In this document: positions 59,101-64,000 of the stretch, one piece after another | How the letters are laid out: every line of letters starts with the position of its first letter | Position numbering within the stretch: position 1 is the first letter of the stretch | Assembly (NCBI GenBank): GCA_036873755.1 | Contig: JAVTVY010025107.1 | Location: 51,288 to 115,287 of the forward strand | DNA length: 64,000 nucleotides | DNA from: Hanleya hanleyi | Lineage: Eukaryota > Mollusca > Polyplacophora > Lepidopleurida > Hanleyidae | Direction: 5' to 3' | Notes under the pieces: generated by a model | Told to the model about the DNA's origin: nothing | Database searches by the model: none | What the model saw: the letters and a program-made list of their open reading frames with translations, nothing else | Translations under genes and position numbers: made by a program

Positions 59101-60057
59101 AGTATGTGGGCTGAAAAAATCTTACTGGGCACCCCCTTACTGGAGTGGTATATGAAACACGGTTTGGAAATTACTCAAATCTATCAGGTAATCCAGTACG
59201 TACCTGAGGCTTGTTTTGCGGAGAATGCGGACCTGGTAACGAAGGCCCGTCGTCAAGGGGATCAAGACCCGAGTCAGGCCATCATGGCTGAATGTTGGAA
59301 ACTCACTGGCAATGGTTATTATGGAAAAACGGTAACCAATCAGGATAAGCACGTCAATGTGAACATTTGCACGACTACCCAAGCCCGCAAAAAAGTCAAT
59401 TCCCCGCTGTTTCGGTCCGTGGAGGTGATCGATGACGATACCTATGAAGTCACGTCAGCCAAGAAGACTATCCGGTATAATTTACCCCTCCAAATTGGGT
59501 GTATGGTCTATCAGATGGCCAAGCTGAGGATGCTGGAATTCATCTATGATTTTATGGGTGTGTATTTTGATCCCTCAGACTGGCAACTCATGGAGATGGA
59601 CACAGATTCGGCCTACATGGCCGTTTCCCATCCGGACTGGGAGTCTCTCGTTAAACCCGAGTTACGGGAACAATATGAGGCGGAGCGGGACCAGTGGCTA
59701 CCCCGACGCGATCACTACACCTACGACAAGCGGACACCGGGGCTCTTCAAGCTGGAGTGGAGCGGAGATGCTATGATTGCGCTCTCCTCCAAGACCTACT
59801 ACTGTTACGGAGGAACTGACGGTGGAGAGGATAAGTTTAGCTGCAAAGGAGTGAGCCGGCGCGATCCCAACATAGACAAAGAGCTCTACCTGGACGTGTT
59901 ACAAAGCCAGGCCAGTGCGAGTGGCACTAACCGAGGATTCCGGGTCGTCGACCACCAGATGCGGACCTATATCCAGCAAAGAGACGCCTTTACTTTCTTT
60001 TACCCCAAACGAAAAGTATTGGCCGACGGTGTGAGCACTACCTACTTGGACTTGTAA
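56146..60057 (+). CDS. pPolB: Protein-primed family B DNA polymerase (Polinton/adintovirus type)
   Basis: 1303 residues; replicates the element's linear DNA by protein priming, as known for this family. An N-terminal domain (about 1-165) is shared with the frame at 1-633. Then comes a DRKCLFRCLAVHL box (191-203), resembling the Cys motif of OTU-like domains, and a C2H2/C2HC finger (C309, C312, H325, C329). Exonuclease motifs: D373-F-E375, N515...Y519-D520, Y645...D649. Polymerase motifs: A at D745 (DANALY), B at K1052...N1056...Y1059-G1060, C at D1152-T-D-S1155, and K1216-T-Y1218. A GCYWHGHEC box (834-842) lies in the region specific to protein-primed enzymes. An acidic/Gln-rich linker (about 465-492) separates Exo I from Exo II. 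The ATG has A at -3. All catalytic residues that I can check are present, so the gene looks functional. Confidence 0.95.
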   Translation: MRRGEDFPFDPAAPPVEVLPEDARVRAIYQRHWATIRHCFHRDRRLLDLYNFRLEDLTYLTTYAENIFKDQRTAFKLNVTFGYILRHKETDQLRYFYPSNNSYVFDQPFTITDAISLEPVVEQLTTLDPLEWARLQRPNTQWLVEMVTNVTFFVTKMRDHPIGAPVQLPPWLILRKGLYGLTAGQKGPYKDRKCLFRCLAVHLDECDPQACDTVADGYWEEYLEQHDMDKRHFRGVPFKHLDDVETLFDINIFVYRLRREDDDTFVAELVRRSTERYAATMKVNVFDDNGVSHFSLITNMSLYAQSFSCAQCHRVFHRSNDLHCHEKICDNSVKRVYPGGVYHNTPTIFQELADEGIIIPEEDRYFPYRACYDFEAVLEPMDLFSAKTQWTQRHIPLSVSISSNVPGYDAAPVCFVSTGEAHELITRMMEYLERVSAASTELLVAKFDDVLTQLDDRIPEPGVAFSDDEESESEPESQQSQPLQSQDVPLPKPYAKKLKLRFLQYLGQLPVLGFNSGRYDLNLVKEFLYPYLAQSDTLKSVIKKINNHMALTTTSLHFLDIRNYLAPNCSYDQWVKAYDCAQTKGYFPYTYMTSLDRLEDTQLPPREAFYNDLKGEALPEATYIELQQVWNCHSMKTLRDFLVWYNNLDVVPFLEAAEKMVQLFRRQMHVDIFKECLSLPGLALRHLFQDCPTYFSLIQKKDADMHDCLKRNIVGGPSLIFHRYHEKDVTTLPSGKPCAKIIGFDANALYLWSLAQPMPSGHYTRWVSEGEHFTPERTPYKHLADQWIDWEAYRRAIYIRHQTNATEKRIGDRRLPVDGFALVRGTPTVFQFYGCYWHGHECHFSAGRFNQRRGKSAQELREEVVINGDYVKERGFHLIEMWECEFHTMCQALPHLQRFLKEREYPLSRRRLLSLPQMLDAIRSGQLYGFVECDVHVPDTLKPLFAQCPPIFKNTLVGRSDIGETMSAYAEQHECLSKPRRMLIGSMWAEKILLGTPLLEWYMKHGLEITQIYQVIQYVPEACFAENADLVTKARRQGDQDPSQAIMAECWKLTGNGYYGKTVTNQDKHVNVNICTTTQARKKVNSPLFRSVEVIDDDTYEVTSAKKTIRYNLPLQIGCMVYQMAKLRMLEFIYDFMGVYFDPSDWQLMEMDTDSAYMAVSHPDWESLVKPELREQYEAERDQWLPRRDHYTYDKRTPGLFKLEWSGDAMIALSSKTYYCYGGTDGGEDKFSCKGVSRRDPNIDKELYLDVLQSQASASGTNRGFRVVDHQMRTYIQQRDAFTFFYPKRKVLADGVSTTYLDL

Positions 60058-60105
60058 AAAATGTGGAACATTAACTGTGGATACACGAGTTATAAAACTG
60101 TAAAA

Positions 60106-60190
60106 GTCAGAATGGCCGAGTGGTCTAAGGCGCCAGTCCTAAAGGCTGGTGGGGTGATACCCTGCGTAGGTTCGAATCCTACTTCTGACA
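60106..60190 (+). tRNA. tRNA-Leu (anticodon UAA, unusual C33)
   Basis: The acceptor stem GTCAGAA/TTCTGAC is perfect, with discriminator A190. The D arm is GCC...GGC (60115-60131). The anticodon stem CCAGT/GCTGG has one T-G pair. The loop CCTAAAG (60138-60144) gives UAA at 60140-60142. The long variable arm has a GGGT/ACCC stem (type II), and the T arm GTAGG-TTCGAAT-CCTAC is perfect. A T7 run (60194-60200) would terminate Pol III. The body resembles animal Leu-CAA tRNAs; relative to their loop CTCAAGT, bases 33 and 34 are exchanged (CCTAA...). It lies 48 bases after the PolB stop, inside the presumed PolB 3' UTR, between two convergent arms of the element. Confidence 0.85.
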
Positions 60191-60193
60191 AAC

Positions 60194-60200
60194 TTTTTTT
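60194..60200 (+). terminator. Pol III T-run terminator of the tRNA
   Basis: Seven Ts start four bases after the discriminator base. A T6 run followed by the same GTATATAC occurs after the degraded copy at 1823. Confidence 0.7.
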
Positions 60201-60290
60201 GTATATACTACTACTATTCTATGTGTACATACCTCTACTATTTGTACCCTGTATTCTATTTGTATAGTCTAATCCTTGCTTGTTGACTTA

Positions 60291-60296
60291 AATAAA
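60291..60296 (+). terminator. Poly(A) signal for PolB
   Basis: AATAAA lies 234 bases after the PolB stop, beyond the tRNA, followed by T-rich sequence (GTGTTTTTTTC at 60321). Confidence 0.6.
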
Positions 60297-60337
60297 AAGA
60301 GAAAGTCAAAACCCATTATTGTGTTTTTTTCATCAAT

Positions 60338-60343
60338 TTTATT
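60338..60343 (-). terminator. Poly(A) signal for the capsid-protease arm
   Basis: TTTATT on the + strand reads AATAAA on the - strand, 59 bases after the protease stop. It lies within 50 bases of the opposing PolB signal, so the two transcripts end tail to tail. Confidence 0.6.
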
Positions 60344-60401
60344 CAACGTCAGAACAATATAACGTCATAACAATAATAAAACAAGATGCGCGCACAGTAC
60401 A

Positions 60402-60878
60402 TTAAGTTAACCAGAGAAATGGAGCATGCACATTAAAACGAGAGGCCGTCCAGTCATAGACGAGGACATCCCGGTCTTCGGCTTGACAATAATCATCAAA
60501 CATATGTACAATGGTGGGCATAGAATGTCCTCTACTCCGGTGAGTGAGATAAAACACACAGTACTGTCCGCACACACTACTCAAGGGGCCTTGTAATCTT
60601 TGCGTATTCCAACGCCACTCTGTCGTGGAGACGTCCATGAATTTCACCAAATCGGCATGGAGGGGTGCAAGTCCGTAGGAATCAAAGTATTCGCCTTGGC
60701 CTTGGGTGTCCACGTACACCGCTATCCAATGTTCACCGGGTCGATTCCTCGTGTCTGTATTCAGGATGTAGGCTGCTGGGGTGGTGGAGTGAGTGGGAAA
60801 CACATTGCGTGGAAACACACCTCGAAAGGGGATCTTGGGATCTCGCTGGAGTATGCTCATCAGCTGCTCTGTATCCAT
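60402..60878 (-). CDS. Adenain-like cysteine protease (capsid maturation)
   Basis: 158 residues from the ATG at 60878. The frame is open further upstream, but that ATG lies inside the capsid gene; the chosen one follows the capsid stop by one base (TAA-G-ATG, A at -3, G at +4). Expected catalytic residues of the adenovirus protease fold are visible: H50-W51 in GEHWIAVY, D66 in YFDSYG, Q96 in LQGPLSS and C103 in CGQYCVFYL. The family cleaves precursor virion proteins. The protein is shorter than the roughly 200-residue adenovirus enzyme but complete at all active-site positions. It is the last gene of the - strand virion cassette. Confidence 0.9.
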   Translation of the reverse strand: MDTEQLMSILQRDPKIPFRGVFPRNVFPTHSTTPAAYILNTDTRNRPGEHWIAVYVDTQGQGEYFDSYGLAPLHADLVKFMDVSTTEWRWNTQRLQGPLSSVCGQYCVFYLTHRSRGHSMPTIVHMFDDYCQAEDRDVLVYDWTASRFNVHAPFLWLT

Positions 60879-60879
60879 C

Positions 60880-62190
60880 TTAGGTGGCAAAGTCACACAG
60901 TACGTTTCTTTGGTGATCCACGCTGATGACGTTATCAAACTCGGCGTAGCAAATCACGTTAATGGTGTCGGGTACAGGGATGGAGAAACGCAGTTCCAAC
61001 CGTAGGTTTCCTTTCTTGAGCAAAGCCAGTTGATGATCGTGTTCCAAGGTGGGGGTGAGGTCAAAGGCGAACAATGTGTACCCCTTCATAAAGTCGTCTC
61101 GACTGATGGTATTGCCTTCGTCCTGGTTGTTTTGTCCTGTAGCTGTAAACAGGTTCAGGTAGGTCCGCACATAGTTTCCCTTAGTAAAGTCCGGTTGTAA
61201 TGGTCGGGCTGGAATTTGATGGCCGGCCACGTGCAGTGCCACAAAGTTAATGTTGAAATGTTTAAAATTGAACGGATTCTCAGCCCAATTTCCATTGAAT
61301 GCGGTGTTGGTCACACACGCCAGGGTAAGACGTTTAGGCAGATCCCCTAGAAATAAATTTTCACGATTGGCCATCATCGTACCTGTGGGCACAGAGAACA
61401 CCTTGGTCTGTACGCGTCGGATGGGGTACATGGCTGGTTTTTTCGCTAAGGCTTCCATGTGACCCAGCAACACGCCCTGTTGCAAATCTACCGTACGGAC
61501 AAACAGGGCTGCATCTTCAATGACGATCTGGTAATCGATATCGCCCTCGCCACCGCACATTAAGGCGAACTTAGGTAAGGACCGGATCAACTTGATCTTG
61601 ATGGATACACCGTTCATCATGTAGCGGTCTTGCATGAACAGATCGGCGTGCAGTCGTCCCATCATATCGATGGACTTGCTTTTGGCTGCCAGTTTTTTGC
61701 GTGACTCGAACCCAGCATTGCCACCGGTTATGTTGTCCAGGTATCCGGGTCTATCCCTGAAGTACAGCTCAGCTTGTAAGTGTGATTCTTTGGCATCAAT
61801 ACCGTACGACAACATCGTCTCCATGTAGGCTCGGTACGGGTACGTATTGGTGGACGTACTGATGAGTTTATCGTTCAGACCTATATCCACCTGTTGGAAC
61901 AAGGAGTGCAGCCAAACATTCGCCGGGCCTACTGGTGCATCGACCGCTATGTCCGTCCCGTCCCTATTCGTTATTTTGGCTTTCACGTACAAGTAGGTGT
62001 GGGCTAAATCCAGGTAGGCCGTATCTTTGTTTTCAATGGTAAATTCTACGGGCCCCACTCCCGTCAGGCTAGCCAGGGGTCGATGTTCTACCCAACGTGC
62101 TTCGCCTACACTCGTTTGGGTAGGTGGAACAGTCCACAAATCCAATTCACTGTTGGTAGACGGACACGACTCGGAGTGAATGTATGCCAT
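60880..62190 (-). CDS. MCP: Major capsid protein, double jelly-roll (F54H12.2-type)
   Basis: 436 residues, the usual length for Polinton/adintovirus major capsid proteins, often annotated in animal genomes as F54H12.2-like. Recognisable stretches include ENKDTAYLDLAHTYLYVKAK near residue 50, VWLHSLFQQVDIGLNDKLIS near 90, and YMETMLSYGIDAKESHLQ near 120. The C-terminal RLELRFSIPVPDTINVICYA is followed by a short tail. The double jelly-roll fold is known for the family; I cannot see structure directly. The start ATG overlaps the preceding stop by one base (TAATG at 62192-62188). No frameshift or internal stop is seen. The protein would form the capsid hexamers. Confidence 0.9.
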   Translation of the reverse strand: MAYIHSESCPSTNSELDLWTVPPTQTSVGEARWVEHRPLASLTGVGPVEFTIENKDTAYLDLAHTYLYVKAKITNRDGTDIAVDAPVGPANVWLHSLFQQVDIGLNDKLISTSTNTYPYRAYMETMLSYGIDAKESHLQAELYFRDRPGYLDNITGGNAGFESRKKLAAKSKSIDMMGRLHADLFMQDRYMMNGVSIKIKLIRSLPKFALMCGGEGDIDYQIVIEDAALFVRTVDLQQGVLLGHMEALAKKPAMYPIRRVQTKVFSVPTGTMMANRENLFLGDLPKRLTLACVTNTAFNGNWAENPFNFKHFNINFVALHVAGHQIPARPLQPDFTKGNYVRTYLNLFTATGQNNQDEGNTISRDDFMKGYTLFAFDLTPTLEHDHQLALLKKGNLRLELRFSIPVPDTINVICYAEFDNVISVDHQRNVLCDFAT

Positions 62191-62621
62191 TATGCGAAGA
62201 TGTCTCTCCTACTATGACTTCTCTTCTTTTTCTTCTTCTTCTTCTGGGGCGTCGTAGTCCTTCTCCTCTGGGGTGTTGGACGTTGAATGAATGGGGGCAG
62301 TGTCGGTCTTTGTCTTTTAAGGGCTTTGGCGATCAAAACGCTGCCTGCTTCTTTTGCCCGGCGTTTCAAAGCTTGTCGGGGTGCTGTGCCTTCCATCACA
62401 TCACCGGCCACGCGCAATCCACTGCGTACCGCTTGTTTTCCCACCGCTTTCACACCCCGTGTCACCATGGGTAAAAACGTTTTCATAATGCTGCCCAGGA
62501 TGTTCCCCAATCCGTGACCGCGTTGCATGCGTGCCCCGCTAAACACGGGCAAGTTTCCCCCCGTTTGTTTCTTGTAGTAGTCGGCATAGCTGGGTGTATG
62601 GCACTGGTAAGGCACGTACAT
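62190..62621 (-). CDS. Basic core protein, adenovirus pX/pVI-like
   Basis: 143 residues and strongly basic. A central segment (about 36-90) starts GLGNILGSIMKTFLPMVTRG and continues with alternating small and basic residues. This pattern is known from adenovirus-pX-like proteins of Polintons and adintoviruses, suggesting a membrane-active or DNA-binding core peptide. The C-terminal third is Pro/Arg-rich and ends in a lysine run (PQKKKKKKKKRSHSRRD). A possible protease site lies in the N-terminal FSGARMQ segment, by analogy only. Start and stop both overlap the neighbouring genes by one base. The match is by composition and motif, so the specific name is less sure than the class. Confidence 0.75.
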   Translation of the reverse strand: MYVPYQCHTPSYADYYKKQTGGNLPVFSGARMQRGHGLGNILGSIMKTFLPMVTRGVKAVGKQAVRSGLRVAGDVMEGTAPRQALKRRAKEAGSVLIAKALKRQRPTLPPFIQRPTPQRRRTTTPQKKKKKKKRSHSRRDIFA

Positions 62622-63409
62622 TATACGAAGTGAGGAGAGCGAGCTTGTCGGAAAGCAAGTGTCAGCACCACTTTTCCTCGTTCGAATGGGATCGGACGTC
62701 CCCTGTCATCTCTTATATCCACCGTGATCGTGCTGATATCGGTATGTCGTACGGGCAGGTACATGATATGGTTGAAACTCTCGGTGGCTTGTTCACCATA
62801 CGTCTTGGTAATGGGCACCACCCGTAACAGAGGTGTGTTCACATCACCCACAATATGGCTGTCCACGGCGTCCGAGTAGACGTACAGTGCGTACATACCT
62901 ACTTTCATATCCATCAAATAATCCCCCTCGACAATGGTGGCCCCCTTGTAGACGGAGTGAGGCATCCTTAACATTTGCTGTAGCATAGGACTGAGTTTCA
63001 CATTCGCGTTAGCGGTCAGCATGATAGAGCTCCTGTCGTTGTGTACGTCGACATCGAACAATATCTCTCTCTTGATGTTCAAGGATATCAGGTGTGTTGC
63101 AGCACCCGTGCTGAACTTTAGGGCCTTGTACTCCATCATGCCATTCAGACCCTGTATGAACGTCTGCGGTGTATCGTATTGGCCTTGGGGGAGAATGAGT
63201 TTGTAGACTTTATCTTCGTAGGTCACTTCGTACCATACTTCTCCGTCTTGTACATTGTACCATGAATAAGGGTATTGAATATCCACCAGTCCACATTCCC
63301 AGCGTCCCGGTAAATGTAACGGTTGGGGTAATTGCGTGACATACTTGGTCAAGGTGTTCTCAGGAAACACATCGAATGAGCTATTACTGGGCAACGTCAG
63401 GTAAAACAT
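62621..63409 (-). CDS. Minor capsid / penton-like protein
   Basis: 262 residues from the ATG at 63409; the frame extends upstream but with no earlier ATG. It starts MFYLTLPSNSSFDVFPENTL, followed by TKYVTQLPQPLHLPGRWECG, LVDIQYPYSWYNVQ and a middle with LILPQGQYDTPQTFIQGLN. This pattern is conserved in the Polinton protein regarded as a single jelly-roll penton. Its position next to the major capsid gene fits. The stop overlaps the next start (TAATG at 62623-62619). No signal peptide or membrane segment. Family assignment is from remembered patterns; fold is inference. Confidence 0.8.
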   Translation of the reverse strand: MFYLTLPSNSSFDVFPENTLTKYVTQLPQPLHLPGRWECGLVDIQYPYSWYNVQDGEVWYEVTYEDKVYKLILPQGQYDTPQTFIQGLNGMMEYKALKFSTGAATHLISLNIKREILFDVDVHNDRSSIMLTANANVKLSPMLQQMLRMPHSVYKGATIVEGDYLMDMKVGMYALYVYSDAVDSHIVGDVNTPLLRVVPITKTYGEQATESFNHIMYLPVRHTDISTITVDIRDDRGRPIPFERGKVVLTLAFRQARSPHFV

Positions 63410-63445
63410 GACGACGACTGAACTTTCTGGCTTCTGCACCAGGCT

Positions 63446-64000
63446 TTAATAGGGCTCCCAGGCCTTGGGCGCCTGACCTCGGCGTCGTGATCGTCGTGGC
63501 TGTGGTGTGGTCGGTATAGGGGAGGCATAGGGATGAAAAGAACGATCCCGCCGTGCGGGTGTTGTGGGTGGCGTGTGCGGTTGCCATTCACCACGTTCCC
63601 AGGTATGGGGGAGACGTCGAGCAGGGGCTTGCATCCACTTCCAGCGTTCACTATTGCCTACCAATTCTTGAGGGGTGTGTGTGTCTTTTAACGCCTGAGC
63701 AAAGGCTTCCCAGCCCGGTGGACTAGAGTGTTTGCGAGAACGCACCATATCGTTGATTAAATCCGTGATATGAGACCCCGGCACCACTTGGTTGCGAATC
63801 AGTAGGTTTCCTCCCGCATTCCAATCCATATCGGCATTCTGTTTCACCCGATCCAACAATAAACGGGCCCTGGTCTTGTAGGCTTTAGGCACACTGGCCA
63901 ATACTTCCTGTTCCAGCTCAGGTGAGGCCGAGGATGACGGTGGTGGTGGTGGTGGTGGTGGAGGGGCTGTAGTGGGCGTAGTGGTGGGTAGTGTACTACT
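63446..64000 (-). CDS. Conserved Polinton-type virion-region protein, 5' end outside window
   Basis: The frame is open from the window edge to the stop at 63446 (185 codons) and has no ATG at its left. The visible N-terminal part is Thr/Pro-rich with nine consecutive prolines (63938-63964). Then come a Ser-rich/acidic bridge (SSSASPELEQEV), a domain with AYKTRARLLLDRVKQ, and DWNAGGNLLIRNQVVPGSHI, TDLINDMVRSRK, GWEAFAQALKDTHTPQELVG. The tail is basic and Pro-rich, ending RRSRRRGQAPKAWEPY. The pattern PGSxIxDLIND...RK...GW..FA..L is one I associate with proteins encoded beside F54H12.2-type capsid genes; its role is unknown. It is the first of the virion genes visible here, 36 bases before the penton-like ATG. 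Confidence 0.75.
   Translation of the reverse strand, partial: SSTLPTTTPTTAPPPPPPPPPSSSASPELEQEVLASVPKAYKTRARLLLDRVKQNADMDWNAGGNLLIRNQVVPGSHITDLINDMVRSRKHSSPPGWEAFAQALKDTHTPQELVGNSERWKWMQAPARRLPHTWERGEWQPHTPPTTPARRDRSFHPYASPIPTTPQPRRSRRRGQAPKAWEPY

Noticed and set aside
60061..60267. 68-codon frame directly after PolB
   Set aside because: It runs straight through the tRNA gene and has no recognisable content.
60402..60938. Longer protease start at 60938
   Set aside because: That ATG lies 59 bases inside the capsid gene. The ATG at 60878, one base after the capsid stop, has a better context and gives the family's usual N-terminus.
63397..63651. Frames at 63384-63651 on the - strand overlapping the partial virion protein
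   Set aside because: Shadow frames in other phases; the frame ending at 63446 has the conserved domain.

Overview
This is a metazoan genomic window dominated by repeats, with one long, well preserved virus-like element at its right end. The repeat vocabulary suggests a marine invertebrate, most likely a mollusc: tRNA-headed SINEs, a SINE-type tail containing TAGCTGAAATATTGC, GTCC microsatellites leading into 120-160 bp tandem units, and many small inverted-repeat transposons. The mollusc assignment rests on remembered repeat types and is only moderately secure. No intact host gene was recognised.

Right end (54.6-64.0 kb): part of a Polinton/Maverick or adintovirus-type element. A 1.2 kb array of about 20 AAGATGGCGG boxes (YY1-like) and 13 octamers (ATTTGCAT or its complement), headed by NRF1-like, CRE and KLF-like sites, leads to a TATA box and a 1303-codon protein-primed family B DNA polymerase on the + strand. 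Facing it on the - strand is a tightly packed virion cassette, in transcription order: a conserved Polinton-type protein (running off the window), a minor capsid/penton-like protein, a basic pX-like protein, the double jelly-roll major capsid protein and an adenain-like cysteine protease. Three of the four junctions are one-base stop/start overlaps or a one-base gap. The two arms converge on about 345 bp that holds both poly(A) signals and a well-folded tRNA-Leu gene with a Pol III terminator. ATPase and integrase genes, if present, would lie beyond base 64000.

Left end (1-2 kb): a second, diverged PolB N-terminal reading frame enters from outside the window and stops at 633. About 1.2 kb further on lies a degraded copy of the same tRNA, with the same odd anticodon loop and matching flanks on both sides. 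The tRNA may therefore belong to this element family.

Middle (about 2-54 kb): mostly tandem arrays of unrelated 120-180 bp units. These include a CRE-bearing unit, a unit with perfect DR1 nuclear-receptor sites, a GTCC-headed 155 bp unit, a CGACAG/CGACAC family, an AATTAAGGTCAT family, a family with repeated 'CAAAATGG', a 'GTATCTGACATG' family and a GGTGGCGCCACC family. Several recur in inverted orientation kilobases apart. Interspersed are non-autonomous DNA transposons with clear terminal inverted repeats and target duplications (TTA, TTAA, 5 bp, 8 bp). One of them has its empty site preserved in a sister copy elsewhere in the window. Most open frames here come from repeat units or are too short to support.
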